The position numbers and the translations under genes were made by a program. This document shows positions 35,203-43,492 of a stretch of 64,000 bases of DNA, piece by piece. How positions within the stretch are numbered: position 1 is the first letter of the stretch; the number at the start of each line of letters is the position of its first letter. The notes under the pieces were generated by a model. The model was not told where the DNA came from, made no database searches, and worked only from the letters and a program-made list of their open reading frames with translations. The stretch covers positions 1-64,000 of the forward strand of contig NZ_JAGSIE010000007.1 of assembly GCF_018138385.1 (NCBI RefSeq), given 5' to 3'. This DNA comes from Allobacillus saliphilus. Lineage in GTDB: Bacteria; Bacillota; Bacilli; Bacillales; Alkalibacillaceae.

Positions 35203-36437
35203 TAGGATTCACCATCTTTAATGAGTTCTTTAACAATCATTTGCTCTGCCTCTGCTTTCATTTCATCCAATGTCTCTTTCGTAAATGGCTCTACATGTTT
35301 TTTGACAACACGATTGTTTGCTAAAATTTCTAAATGTCTTATAGGGTCTTCATCATCATCTATTGCTTGCAATACTTCACCAATAAATTGACTAGACGCT
35401 TTCATTTCATCTCGATCATAATTCCAATCAACTGACCAATAAATGGCTTGGATCCAAACCCAATCCCTTTCCGTATCTTCTTGTTCATTCAGTAGCTCAA
35501 GCAATTCATCAATTTGCGGATGCTCAACGGTGGATGCAAATGTTTCAGGTAACTGTAAGTGTAGCCGAATAATATATTTATGAGAAGTGTTTCTCCAACT
35601 TTCCTTTATCCGAAAGAGCTCTTCCGTTAGTTCTTCTATGTTGTTTGCTTCGGAATCATTTATTGTTCGTTGTTCAAAAATAATCTCTTGTAACGAGTGA
35701 AATTCAACTTCAGTTTGATGTGGAGTCATGTCGACTACATAACAACCTTTTTCGCCAGGTTCATTAATATGGCGACCTTGAATATTACCTGGATAGATGA
35801 TAAACGGGTTTTCCGAAAGAATTTCACGCTTATGAATATGGCCTAGCGCCCAATAATCGGCTTGATGTTTTTCAAAGTCTTCTAATTGGAACGGTGCGTA
35901 AACATCGTGATCCGTATTGGATTGAATGCTGCCGTGTAACGTTCCAATCTGATAAACATCCGGCCGATCGAAGTTAAACTCACGAATCATTTTCTTTTTG
36001 ACCGCTCGTTTTTCGTAGCTGAAACCGTGAATTTGTGCGACTTCTTCGCCATTCTTGTTATATGGAAAACATTGAATCTCTTCTGACTGAAAAACGTATG
36101 TATTATCAGGAAATGTCAAATCAACCTTATCGCCCATACCGAAGTCGTGATTTCCATAACTAATATACGCAAAAATTCCATGTTCCTTCAGTTTCTCTAG
36201 GCCTCTTTTTAAGGTAATGACAGATTTAATCGAAGTCGATTGCTGATCAAATAAATCTCCGACAAATAAAACAAAATCGACTCTTTTTTCTATAGCTAGC
36301 TCGATTAATCGGTTATATGCCAACAATGTACTTTCTTTGACGTCTTTAAAAATGGATTCAGGCAAGTTTTGCATACCGACATAAGGGCTGTCTAGATGCA
36401 AGTCCGCTGCATGAATAAAACGGATGGTTGTTTTCAT
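35202..36437 (-). CDS. yhaO: YhaO, SbcD/Mre11-like phosphoesterase
   Basis: A 411-aa metallophosphoesterase. Motifs: HAADLHLDSP at 9-18, VGDLFDQQ near 60, YGNHDFG near 95, HGS near 170, and GHIHKRE near 200, the full set of binuclear metal ligands of SbcD/Mre11 nucleases. A C-terminal capping region follows. GAGGAGG precedes the ATG. Together with YhaN it forms an SbcCD-like pair; B. subtilis has the same yhaM-yhaN-yhaO order but, as I recall, without the regulator gene seen here. Confidence 0.9.
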   Translation of the reverse strand: MKTTIRFIHAADLHLDSPYVGMQNLPESIFKDVKESTLLAYNRLIELAIEKRVDFVLFVGDLFDQQSTSIKSVITLKRGLEKLKEHGIFAYISYGNHDFGMGDKVDLTFPDNTYVFQSEEIQCFPYNKNGEEVAQIHGFSYEKRAVKKKMIREFNFDRPDVYQIGTLHGSIQSNTDHDVYAPFQLEDFEKHQADYWALGHIHKREILSENPFIIYPGNIQGRHINEPGEKGCYVVDMTPHQTEVEFHSLQEIIFEQRTINDSEANNIEELTEELFRIKESWRNTSHKYIIRLHLQLPETFASTVEHPQIDELLELLNEQEDTERDWVWIQAIYWSVDWNYDRDEMKASSQFIGEVLQAIDDDEDPIRHLEILANNRVVKKHVEPFTKETLDEMKAEAEQMIVKELIKDGES

Positions 36438-36524
36438 CAGATAACCTCCTCATTTTCTTGTTTCCATTTTACCAGAAATAGCACACGAATGCACGTTCGG
36501 TCATTAATGAATAAGTATTCACTA

Positions 36525-36553
36525 TTTACAAAATGGCCAAGATTCCATATAGT
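36525..36553 (+). promoter_or_regulatory. SigA-type promoter of the YhzD-like gene
   Basis: TTTACA (36525-36530), 17-bp spacer, TATAGT (36548-36553); about 40 bp before the start codon. Confidence 0.65.
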
Positions 36554-36590
36554 TAAAAGTAAATGGGTACACAAGTGGAGGGAAGATGAC

Positions 36591-36776
36591 ATGCAAACAT
36601 ACTTTTTGACCGTCTATTCGCAAACAGGTGAAGCACTATTAAACGAATCGTTTGAAGCAGAAAATGATGAAGCGGCAACGAGCTTGGGGAAAGAAAAATT
36701 AAACGAAAACGGACATGCAGATATTACCCATCGTCTCGTATCGCCTGACGGACGACTATTGTTATTTCATCGTTAA
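36591..36776 (+). CDS. YhzD-like small protein
   Basis: A 61-aa soluble protein beginning MQTYFLTVYSQTGEALL and ending THRLVSPDGRLLLFHR. It has the look of the YhzD family found upstream of yhaO in Bacillus; function unknown. GGAGGG lies 9 bases before the ATG at 36591. A much longer frame from 36396 crosses the promoter and is not the gene. It is divergent from yhaO, with a SigA promoter and a terminator on either side. Confidence 0.75.
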   Translation: MQTYFLTVYSQTGEALLNESFEAENDEAATSLGKEKLNENGHADITHRLVSPDGRLLLFHR

Positions 36777-36794
36777 TAGAACGCAACTTCATCA

Positions 36795-36838
36795 TAAAAA
36801 AGACCTCAAACGTTTTTCATATCGCTTGGGGTCTTTTT
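36795..36838. terminator. Bidirectional terminator YhzD-like gene / yheA
   Basis: GACCTCAAACG (36802-36812) pairs with CGCTTGGGGTC (36823-36833), one wobble and one mismatch; T-runs follow on both strands. Confidence 0.78.
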
Positions 36839-36841
36839 CGT

Positions 36842-37201
36842 TTACTGAACATCATTATTGTCTGAACCGTAAAGCTCTTCTAATGGTTTTGTAATAATTT
36901 GGCTAATGTCAGAAATAACTGTGTTCAAACGCTGTTCTTCTTCCATCAATTTGTTAATATCTTCGTTTTGCTGAACAAGTTCAACAACTTGTCTCGCTTT
37001 TTCAACTTCTTCTTCAGAAATTTCTTCGCCCTGCATTTGCTTCTGCTGCAAATTCAATTGGGTTTCACGGAAATTATCAAACATTTGCTTAGCGGATGGA
37101 TCGTTCATTACTTTATCATACGCTTCTTTCAATTGTTGAAATTCCTGGCTGTTTCGCAATCCCTTTTCTAAGTCATAAGCTAAATCATAAATATTTGCCA
37201 C
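36842..37201 (-). CDS. yheA: YlbF/YmcA family protein YheA
   Basis: A 119-aa all-helical protein: an N-terminal ANIYDLAYDLEKGLRNSQEF and a central Lys/Glu/Gln-rich helix (NFRETQLNLQQKQMQGEEI). It belongs to the YlbF/YmcA fold group; YmcA and YlbF are part of the Ric complex acting on RNase Y, but YheA's own role is unknown. The ribosome binding site AAGGAGG is upstream. It precedes nothing else on the strand and follows yheB by 79 bp, the pairing known from B. subtilis. Confidence 0.87.
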   Translation of the reverse strand: MANIYDLAYDLEKGLRNSQEFQQLKEAYDKVMNDPSAKQMFDNFRETQLNLQQKQMQGEEISEEEVEKARQVVELVQQNEDINKLMEEEQRLNTVISDISQIITKPLEELYGSDNNDVQ

Positions 37202-37280
37202 AATGATTCCTCCTTAATTTTCATGCCATTTGACTCTTTTAACTGTAACAAAAATCATCTTCACTGTATAGGAATAGTCA

Positions 37281-38417
37281 TCATCCAATGATTGATACGA
37301 GAATGGCTTGAAAGAAACCGATCGCACCTCCTAATAATGCGCCGAGATACGTAATCATCTTTAACTCTCTTTTTGTAATTTCAATTAACATACCTTCAAG
37401 CTTTTTGATTTCAAAATTTTTCACTTCATTTTCCACAAGACCAGCCAAATTCAGGTGTTTCATCATACTTGGTAATCGAGTCGCTAAAAAACCAATCGTT
37501 TGCTGTGCAATTTGAGGAATAACTGTTTTTTCAATTCGGTCCGCATAAGGATCAAGGATGTCCGAAAGTGGACGATTAATCTGTTTATTCACATCAATGG
37601 CTTCGACGACCTTTTGTGCGATCTGTTTTTCATCAAATCCCGGGAACACCTTTTCTTGAATTGCTTCAATATCATATTTCTTTATTTGTTGCCATTCTTT
37701 TGTCAGTAACCGATCTACTGTTTCCTCCAGTTCACCCGACTGAAGAACTTGCAAGATGGAAGGTAACAGTTTTTCACTAATTCGTTTCTCCCCCAAGTAT
37801 TGAACGACCATCCTTCCTAAAAATCCTTTTTCACGTAAAAACCGATCAGCAAATTGAGATAGTTGATGCTTTCCATCTGTACTTTGGATATATTGTTCAA
37901 TATTTTTCAATAAACGCATTCGGATTTGTGGAATCAATTGAACGGCCTGCTCATCAAAATCTTTACTGATATACTGTTCAATTTGGTTATTTTTATTTCG
38001 TTGGTATAGTGTCGTCAGTCGCTTTTCCAATGACCGTTCTAGCGATTGTGCAATTTGGTCCTCAGTTAAGGAAAATCCAGTTTTATTTATGAACTGGTGT
38101 AAAGTCAGCTTTTGTTCATTCATTTCATCCCAATTTCGACGCAAGAATTTTTCCAGTTGTTCTTGATAAATGGGATCTCTTAATTTTGACTGAATGGATG
38201 CTGTCGTCACCAAATAATTAGTCACTAACCGCCCGAGTTGATTAGCTAATTCATTTTGACGCTTCGGAATTAAACCAGGCGTAAACGGTACTTTCCATTT
38301 CCCAAAATATTTCGCAGTATATGGGCGAAAAAGCATTCGAATTGCTAATAAATTTGTCACGCCACCAATCAATGCCCCAATGATGATCATGATGAGAGAT
38401 AAGATCAAAAAATTCAT
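37281..38417 (-). CDS. yheB: DUF445 membrane protein YheB
   Basis: A 378-aa protein with an N-terminal helix (MNFLILSLIMIIIGALIGGVTNLLAI), the family motif RMLFRPYTAKYFGKWKVPFTPGLIP with conserved Pro/Gly, a long amphipathic helical centre, and a C-terminal helix (MITYLGALLGGAIGFFQAILVSIIG). The layout is a hairpin of two membrane anchors around a soluble helical domain. Function unknown; often seen in spore formers. Upstream of yheA on the same strand. Confidence 0.88.
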   Translation of the reverse strand: MNFLILSLIMIIIGALIGGVTNLLAIRMLFRPYTAKYFGKWKVPFTPGLIPKRQNELANQLGRLVTNYLVTTASIQSKLRDPIYQEQLEKFLRRNWDEMNEQKLTLHQFINKTGFSLTEDQIAQSLERSLEKRLTTLYQRNKNNQIEQYISKDFDEQAVQLIPQIRMRLLKNIEQYIQSTDGKHQLSQFADRFLREKGFLGRMVVQYLGEKRISEKLLPSILQVLQSGELEETVDRLLTKEWQQIKKYDIEAIQEKVFPGFDEKQIAQKVVEAIDVNKQINRPLSDILDPYADRIEKTVIPQIAQQTIGFLATRLPSMMKHLNLAGLVENEVKNFEIKKLEGMLIEITKRELKMITYLGALLGGAIGFFQAILVSIIG

Positions 38418-38626
38418 GATTCAAGACTCCTTATTAAGATTGATGATTTTTATATATAAAATATTTCATTTAAAGCTTTTATGAACGTTAGTTGGCACAT
38501 ACCTTTCATATTACTACATTCCCTTTCAGTACCTGTTTAAGCACAAACTTCATACTGTTTTTCCAGTAAGCTTGCGGTATGTTCTGTCCGTTAAATCAAA
38601 AGATAATGGATGAGGAGGGATGATTC

Positions 38627-38983
38627 ATGTCAAAAAAACAACGAAAAAAATTGACGATACGAAAAGCTCACGATTTAAATTTAGACGGTGTCACTAAGAG
38701 CGAACAAAGTGAAGATGGAATCACCGCAAGCGAAATACCAGATGAAGTTCCAGCGTATAATCAGGAGATTGCTGCCGACAGCTCGATTGATGCGGATCAG
38801 TACACGCTCGATTTGGAAAATGAAGGTCGAAATGCTTATGACCTCGATGTTGATCGGATGATTAATGAAGGGATGGCCGGTGGCTATATTCGGGGGGAAA
38901 GGAATCAAATTAGCGAAGCTCATCCGATTCTCGAAAATGATGCGCCTTTCCCAACTCCTGGAGAAGAAAGTGAATCTGAATAA
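38627..38983 (+). CDS. Acidic protein of unknown function
   Basis: A 118-aa protein with a basic head (MSKKQRKKLTIRKAHDL) and a very acidic, probably disordered body. The most ordered-looking piece is NAYDLDVDRMINEGMAGGYI near residues 75-94. GAGGAGGG lies about 7 bases before the ATG and a clear hairpin follows the stop, so it is a real gene. I do not recognise the family. It is divergent from yheB and convergent with the SASP gene; a spore or stress role would be a guess. Confidence 0.7.
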   Translation: MSKKQRKKLTIRKAHDLNLDGVTKSEQSEDGITASEIPDEVPAYNQEIAADSSIDADQYTLDLENEGRNAYDLDVDRMINEGMAGGYIRGERNQISEAHPILENDAPFPTPGEESESE

Positions 38984-39000
38984 GCAATATGTATAAATGA

Positions 39001-39026
39001 AGAGGGTCATGTATTCATGACCCTCT
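39001..39026. terminator. Terminator between acidic gene and SASP gene
   Basis: A perfect 11-bp stem, AGAGGGTCATG (39001-39011) with CATGACCCTCT (39016-39026), 4-nt loop; the following plus-strand sequence ATTGTTTG is only moderately T-rich. Confidence 0.65.
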
Positions 39027-39039
39027 ATTGTTTGTGTGA

Positions 39040-39249
39040 TTATTTAGATCCTCCACCTAGTTGTTGTTCAGCCATTTGAACTAGGCGCTTAGTGATTTCA
39101 CCACCAACAGAACCGTTGGAACGTGAAGTGGAGTCAGGACCAAGCTGTACACCAAATTCTTGGGCAATCTCTACCTTCATTTGGTCTAAAGCTTGGGCAA
39201 CACCAGGTACGACTAATTGGTTAGAATTATTTCCTTGGTTAGAAGCCAT
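39040..39249 (-). CDS. Alpha/beta-type small acid-soluble spore protein
   Basis: A 69-aa DNA-binding protein that coats forespore DNA and protects it from UV and heat. Signature features: [22 protein letters not shown] followed by EFGV and [22 protein letters not shown], with the germination protease site EFGV at the usual place. Two ATGs are near the ribosome binding site AGGAGG; the second (39249) has normal spacing (9) and is chosen. Most similar in position to sspB of the yhe region. A SigG-like promoter lies upstream. Confidence 0.93.
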   Translation of the reverse strand: MASNQGNNSNQLVVPGVAQALDQMKVEIAQEFGVQLGPDSTSRSNGSVGGEITKRLVQMAEQQLGGGSK

Positions 39250-39295
39250 TGTCATTCACCTCCTGTGTATCTCTAGTTTCTTCAGGAGGGCAAAA

Positions 39296-39326
39296 TAATA
39301 TGAGTAAAAATAAACGGTAAATATTG
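39296..39326 (-). promoter_or_regulatory. Candidate SigG promoter of the SASP gene
   Basis: On the minus strand, CAATA (39326-39322), a 19-bp spacer, and CATATTA (39302-39296). The -10 matches the SigG pattern; the -35 is one base off GHATA and the spacer is slightly long. Confidence 0.4.
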
Positions 39327-39331
39327 TTAGC

Positions 39332-40723
39332 TTATTTAACGTTTGGCTTCGTCATTTCTTCCGGTTTAACTAAGCGTTCAAAGTCTTCTTCGGAAAGAAT
39401 GCCAGTCTCAACGGCAGACTCTTTTAAGGTTAATCCTTTTTCGTGTGCGTTCTTTGCAATTTTTGCAGCATTTTCATAACCGATATGTGGATTCAATGCT
39501 GTAACAAGCATTAATGAGTCATTCAGGAACTGTTCAATTTTGGCATGATCCGGCTCAAGACCTGCTAAGCAACGCTCATCGAATGAGATCATACTATCAG
39601 CTAAAAGCTGACAAGATTGCAAGAAGTTATAAGCAATGACAGGCTTGTACACATTCAATTCAAAGTTTCCTTGACTCGCAGCAATGCCGATTGCTGTGTC
39701 ATTTCCCATCACTTGAACGGTTACCATTGTTAACGCTTCAGCCTGAGTTGGATTGACTTTTCCTGGCATGATGGAACTTCCAGGCTCATTTGCTGGGATT
39801 GTAATCTCACCAATACCAGAACGCGGTCCACTGGCTAGCCAACGGACATCATTGGCAATTTTCATTAAGTCAGCCGCAAGTCCTTTTAATGCGCCGTGTG
39901 TATGAACTAATTCATCATGACTTGTCAACGCATGGAATTTGTTTTTCGCTGAAACGAACTGACCATTCGTTTCTTCATTGATTTTTTGAGCAACGACATC
40001 TGCAAAATCAGCATGCGCGTTAATTCCTGTACCGACTGCTGTACCACCAAGTGCGATTTCACGAACGTATTTTAACGAATCAACGATCATCGATTCCGTT
40101 TTTTCGAGCATGCGGAACCAGCCACTGATCTCCTGACCTAGTGTGATTGGTGTTGCATCTTGTAAGTGTGTACGTCCAATTTTTACGAGGTCCATATATT
40201 CTTCTGACTTTTGCTTCGTCGTTTTCTTAATTTGCTGAAGTGCAGGCAGAACATGCTCTTCGACTTTTTTTACTGCCGCAATGTGTAACGCTGTTGGATA
40301 CGTGTCATTAGAGCTTTGTGACTTGTTGACGTCGTCATTCGGATGAAGTCGAACTTCTTTTCCTTGCTCTTCAAGCCACTCATTTCCGACATATGCAATG
40401 ACTTCGTTGACGTTCATATTTGACTGGGTTCCACTACCTGTCTGCCAAACAACTAACGGAAAATGCTCGGTCAATTCTCCGCTTAAAATTCGATCTGCAG
40501 CGTGTGCAATAGCATCAGCTTTTACAGGGTCAAGCAATCCTAGCTGTGCGTTGGCACGAGCAGCACTTTTTTTCAAAATTGCAAAGCCGTTGATAATCTC
40601 AACAGGCATCTTTTCATCTCCGATAGGAAAGTTTTGAAAACTACGCTGTGTTTGTGCTCCCCAATACTTATCACTCGGGACTTTCATTTCCCCTATTGTA
40701 TCTCGTTCAATACGGTAATCCAT
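39332..40723 (-). CDS. fumC: Class II fumarate hydratase FumC
   Basis: Interconverts fumarate and malate in the TCA cycle as a cytosolic homotetramer. 463 aa, the standard length. Signatures: [13 protein letters not shown] at about 98-110, [13 protein letters not shown] near 134-146, [10 protein letters not shown] near 185, and the fumarase/aspartase signature [11 protein letters not shown] near 315. The ribosome binding site GAGGAGG is about 8 bases before the ATG. Aspartase has a related fold, but the THLQDA and SSNDTYPTA forms favour fumarase. Monocistronic; a repeat array lies in its upstream region. Confidence 0.95.
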   Translation of the reverse strand: MDYRIERDTIGEMKVPSDKYWGAQTQRSFQNFPIGDEKMPVEIINGFAILKKSAARANAQLGLLDPVKADAIAHAADRILSGELTEHFPLVVWQTGSGTQSNMNVNEVIAYVGNEWLEEQGKEVRLHPNDDVNKSQSSNDTYPTALHIAAVKKVEEHVLPALQQIKKTTKQKSEEYMDLVKIGRTHLQDATPITLGQEISGWFRMLEKTESMIVDSLKYVREIALGGTAVGTGINAHADFADVVAQKINEETNGQFVSAKNKFHALTSHDELVHTHGALKGLAADLMKIANDVRWLASGPRSGIGEITIPANEPGSSIMPGKVNPTQAEALTMVTVQVMGNDTAIGIAASQGNFELNVYKPVIAYNFLQSCQLLADSMISFDERCLAGLEPDHAKIEQFLNDSLMLVTALNPHIGYENAAKIAKNAHEKGLTLKESAVETGILSEEDFERLVKPEEMTKPNVK

Positions 40724-40770
40724 TCAAGTATCCTCCTCATTAATCTGCAAATTTTTCATTCCTACCTCTT

Positions 40771-40799
40771 ATTATAATGCGAATTGCGATTTTTTTAAA
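40771..40799 (-). promoter_or_regulatory. Candidate promoter of fumC
   Basis: On the minus strand TTTAAA (40799-40794), 17-bp spacer, TATAAT (40776-40771). Perfect -10, weak -35. The upstream end is about 75 bp from the repeat array. Confidence 0.5.
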
Positions 40800-40874
40800 T
40801 GAATTGTGACAGAATAGATGATAATTCGAGAAATTAACCGTCTTCATATAGGTATTCTCGTGAATCCTATGTGG

Positions 40875-41063
40875 CTGTCGGGCGGCTTGGTGCATTTGTC
40901 GAGCGGTTACACGCGTTTGTCGAGCGGCTTGAAACGCTTATCGAGCGGTTGGAGCACTTTGTCGAGCGGTTCCATCCTTTTATCGAGCGGTTACACGCGT
41001 TTGTTGAGCGGTTCGGCGCGTTTGTCGAACGGTTACACGCATTTATCGTGCGGTTCGACGACA
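40875..41063. repeat. 21-bp tandem repeat array B (9 units)
   Basis: Nine 21-bp units from 40875 to 41063, consensus TTGTCGAGCGGTTACACGCGT; TCGAGCGG is the best conserved core. Units differ mostly in the last six bases. All frames on both strands are largely open: plus reads VERLHAF or SSGYTRL heptads, minus reads NRSTNAC heptads. Several overlapping ORFs result (up to 83 codons), none with a good ribosome binding site, so I call no gene. GC content is clearly above the surroundings. It lies between fumC (upstream region) and the vanY terminator. Confidence 0.88.
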
Positions 41064-41093
41064 AACTGAAGTGTTGATGAAAAGCCAATCAAA

Positions 41094-41128
41094 CAGAAAA
41101 ACCCGAACGAATATAATCGTTCGGGTTT
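41094..41128 (-). terminator. Terminator of the VanY-type gene
   Basis: A perfect 12-bp stem, AAACCCGAACGA (41099-41110) with TCGTTCGGGTTT (41117-41128), 6-nt loop; T-run on the minus strand. Confidence 0.88.
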
Positions 41129-41133
41129 ATGGC

Positions 41134-41925
41134 TTATTCAACTATTCCAAAAAACTTTTCAATCGTCACGTTTTGTTCGTGGATGCTTGTCGCGATTTCC
41201 GGACCAACATAACGTAAGTGCCAAGGCTCATAATTGTATCCGGTAATATCACTCTTCCCTTTTGGATAACGGATTACGAAGCCGAATTCATGAGCGTTTT
41301 CAGCAACCCATTGTCCTTCAGGAGTTTCTTCAAATGCTTCAACTAAATCAAATGCAACAGACGCTGCAGAGACATCCATTGCGAGTCCTGTTTGATGTTC
41401 ACTATGTCCTGGTTTTGCAGAATATTGATCTGCATATTCTTTTCCTTTAACTTCCACATTGCGATTATATAGATATACTTGTGTTTCGTATCTGCGGTAT
41501 CCTGAGACGGCTACTAATTCAATCCCATCCTCTTCAGCAGCTTTGAATAATTTTTCCAATGCTAATGCAGCCGGTTTCCGTAAATGCTTACGCTCTTGAT
41601 TGACTGCTTGAAACGCCACATCAGGTATCATCAAATCCGGCGGTTCATAGCCATCAGGGAGCTTGCGGTCCTTATTCACGATGACTTGTTCCGAATCTGG
41701 TTCGCCAACGACAGTAACACCATCTGAATTCACTTCACCAGAAACGGCTTCTGCCAAGACCTCTTGTCCAATATTCGCCCTACCATTGGTTATAATCTTT
41801 TCTTTCTCTGATTGCTCTGTTTGTATATTATTTAACGAATTTACAGTTTTCGCTTCACCATTCACTGAACAACCTGCAAATAGTGCTAGTAGAGATATAA
41901 CAAGTATTGTGTATGCAAATCTCAT
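41134..41925 (-). CDS. VanY-type D-Ala-D-Ala carboxypeptidase lipoprotein
   Basis: A 263-aa zinc DD-carboxypeptidase (peptidase M15B) that trims the terminal D-Ala of peptidoglycan stems. Signal peptide with lipobox ALFAGC, Cys19; a Thr/Glu/Asn-rich linker to about residue 85; then the catalytic domain with SGYRRYETQ (141-149), SEHQTGLAMD (175-184; ligands H177 and D184) and EPWHLRYV (233-240; catalytic Glu and ligand His). Monocistronic. There is no vanRS-like or vanHAX gene nearby, so it is a housekeeping wall enzyme rather than part of a resistance cluster. Confidence 0.9.
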   Translation of the reverse strand: MRFAYTILVISLLALFAGCSVNGEAKTVNSLNNIQTEQSEKEKIITNGRANIGQEVLAEAVSGEVNSDGVTVVGEPDSEQVIVNKDRKLPDGYEPPDLMIPDVAFQAVNQERKHLRKPAALALEKLFKAAEEDGIELVAVSGYRRYETQVYLYNRNVEVKGKEYADQYSAKPGHSEHQTGLAMDVSAASVAFDLVEAFEETPEGQWVAENAHEFGFVIRYPKGKSDITGYNYEPWHLRYVGPEIATSIHEQNVTIEKFFGIVE

Positions 41926-41972
41926 GTTGTACCCTCTTTACTAATCAAATTTAATTCATTGTTTATTGTAAC

Positions 41973-42001
41973 AAAAAAAGCTACCCGAAAGTAGCTTTTT
42001 T
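41973..42001. terminator. Terminator of the IDEAL gene
   Basis: AAAAAGCTAC pairs with GTAGCTTTTT (41991-42000) around a 6-nt CCGAAA loop; the stem itself supplies A/T runs on both sides, so it can work in both directions. Confidence 0.82.
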
Positions 42002-42010
42002 CGTAATTCC

Positions 42011-42262
42011 TTATTCATGAATAATATAGTGTGCATATTGTTTACTTAATCGATGAAATTCTTTTTCATTTTGATTGTCAATCGCTGTATCAATTTTAGA
42101 TTCCAAATTTCGTTTATTCCACTGGTAAATTGCTTCATCTAAGATTAACCTTGCTGCAAGTTTAATTTCATAGTTCATTTCTTTCCGTGCCTTTAACGGT
42201 AAGTGTCCATTGGAAAAGTGTAAGCGTGATAGTTTATAGGAGCTGAATTGCTTCTTCATCAT
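42011..42262 (-). CDS. IDEAL domain protein
   Basis: An 83-aa protein. The IDEAL-type motif is in the centre: LAARLILDEAIYQWNKRNLE, then SKIDTAIDNQNEKEFHRLSK. This short helical domain is found in several small Bacillus proteins; function unknown. Two adjacent ATGs follow an AAGGGGG ribosome binding site; I keep the first. Flanked by strong terminators on both sides, so monocistronic. Confidence 0.8.
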   Translation of the reverse strand: MMKKQFSSYKLSRLHFSNGHLPLKARKEMNYEIKLAARLILDEAIYQWNKRNLESKIDTAIDNQNEKEFHRLSKQYAHYIIHE

Positions 42263-42344
42263 TGTAATGCCCCCTTATCTCCTTTTTAATAGTTTACCCC
42301 AAATACCCCTTAAATTGCAATAATTTTCTGACTATATAAAGTTT

Positions 42345-42378
42345 GAAAAAATCCCTGGCATTACTATGCTGCCAGGGA
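42345..42378 (-). terminator. Terminator of wrbA
   Basis: TCCCTGGC (42352-42359) pairs with GCCAGGGA (42371-42378), 11-nt loop; on the minus strand TTTTTTCAAAC follows. It is 117 bp after the wrbA stop. Confidence 0.78.
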
Positions 42379-42495
42379 AAGTCCTCTGTTGGGAGAGAGG
42401 TGTATAATGAACTTCGCTTCTGCGAAAGGTTCATCTAAGCTGTATATTATATTCATTAGGATGATCTTCCCTGTTTGTGGGGGTAATTAAAAACA
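42379..42495 (-). other. Structured 3' region of wrbA
   Basis: Between the wrbA stop and its terminator lie two further hairpins: CCTCT/AGAGG (42383-42400) and TGAACTTCGC/GCGAA-AG-GTTCA (42408-42433). With the terminator they form three consecutive stem-loops. This may be an ordinary 3' UTR or a small RNA; I see no clear promoter for an independent transcript. Confidence 0.4.
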
Positions 42496-43092
42496 TTATG
42501 AATGAATTTGTTTTGTTATAGTATACGCTCTTTTCGCTTGATGTTTCACAGCTTTTTCAACATCATCTTGAAGATTTCCTTCACCATCTACTGTAGAGCT
42601 TGTTCCATAAGGGTTTCCACCTGCTGCAAAAATTTCTTCAGCAGAGTAGCCTGGCGTTACAACGATTGCTCCCCAATGGAACATCGATGTGTAAAGTGCT
42701 GTTAATGTCTGCTCCTGTCCACCATGTGGATTTTGTGCAGATGTCATTGCAGTAACGACTTTATTCACCAATTTTCCTTGTGCCCATAAACCTCCTGCCT
42801 CATCAAGTAATTGTTTTACTTGAGCAGGCACATTACCGAAGCGCGTCGGAACACTGAAAACAAATCCGTCTGCCCAATCAAGGTCTTCAGTACTTGCTTC
42901 AGGAACATCCTTCGTTTCTTCATAGTGTTTTTTCCAATTTGGATTACTTTCAATTGCTTCCATCGGTGCTGTTTCGCGAACTTTTAATAATTTTACTTCC
43001 GCACCAGCTTCTTTTAAAGCTTCTTCAGCCCACTGTGCCAGTTGATAGTTAGCACCCGTGGAACTGTAATAAATGACTGCGATTTTAGCCAT
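42496..43092 (-). CDS. wrbA: NAD(P)H:quinone oxidoreductase WrbA
   Basis: A 198-aa flavodoxin-fold protein that reduces quinones by two electrons with FMN. The FMN phosphate loop YYSSTGANYQLA is at about 8-19; VPTRFGNVPAQVKQLLDEAGGLW (about 80-102) and TSAQNPHGGQEQTL (about 117-130) are WrbA signatures, as is GGNPYGTSS. The ribosome binding site AAAGGAG precedes the ATG. Monocistronic with an unusual structured 3' end. Confidence 0.92.
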   Translation of the reverse strand: MAKIAVIYYSSTGANYQLAQWAEEALKEAGAEVKLLKVRETAPMEAIESNPNWKKHYEETKDVPEASTEDLDWADGFVFSVPTRFGNVPAQVKQLLDEAGGLWAQGKLVNKVVTAMTSAQNPHGGQEQTLTALYTSMFHWGAIVVTPGYSAEEIFAAGGNPYGTSSTVDGEGNLQDDVEKAVKHQAKRAYTITKQIHS

Positions 43093-43198
43093 CTAAACAA
43101 AACTCCTTTCAGCGATAACTGTTCTCAAATAAAGCGTTCCCTAGATTTCAAGTAATTAAACGAATTTAATCGGAACTTGTTTTTAGCACTGAAAAGTA

Positions 43199-43492
43199 TT
43201 ACATGGTTAATAAAAACACGGTCAAAATCGCACCGATTACAGAAAAAATGACATTCACATTTAATAGCGCAATCGCTGCTGCTACAAGACCACCTATAAT
43301 TCCTACCCAAGGTGCTTCTTCTATGACAGACATAATCCCCGGAAAAATTAATGCACCTAAAGCAGCAAAAGGGATTGCATTTAACCATTTATTGACCCAT
43401 GGCTTTAACGCAAGTCGATCCATAATAAATGCAGGAATGAAGCGTGGCACCATCGTAACAATCGCCATACCGAGTATCGTTAACATCGTCAC
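43199..43492 (-). CDS. azlD: AzlD-type branched-chain amino acid export subunit
   Basis: A 97-aa membrane protein with four short helices, beginning TMLTILGMAIVTMVPRFIPAF, with the family PRF motif near 16-18 and the NAIPFAALGALIFPG stretch. AzlD is the small partner of AzlC in branched-chain amino acid export. The GTG start overlaps the azlC stop (GTGA), with GGAGG 10 bases before, so the two are translationally coupled. Confidence 0.87.
   Translation of the reverse strand: MTMLTILGMAIVTMVPRFIPAFIMDRLALKPWVNKWLNAIPFAALGALIFPGIMSVIEEAPWVGIIGGLVAAAIALLNVNVIFSVIGAILTVFLLTM

Noticed and set aside
36396-36590. Long N-terminal extension of the YhzD-like gene
   Set aside because: It would cross a good SigA promoter and the yhaO start region; the ATG at 36591 has the proper ribosome binding site.
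40818-41088. Overlapping ORFs across repeat array B as genes
   Set aside because: Frames on both strands are open for the same reason, and none has a convincing ribosome binding site.
41134-41925. Vancomycin resistance cluster because of the VanY-type enzyme
   Set aside because: No VanRS, VanH, ligase or VanX gene nearby; single DD-carboxypeptidases of this type are common housekeeping enzymes.
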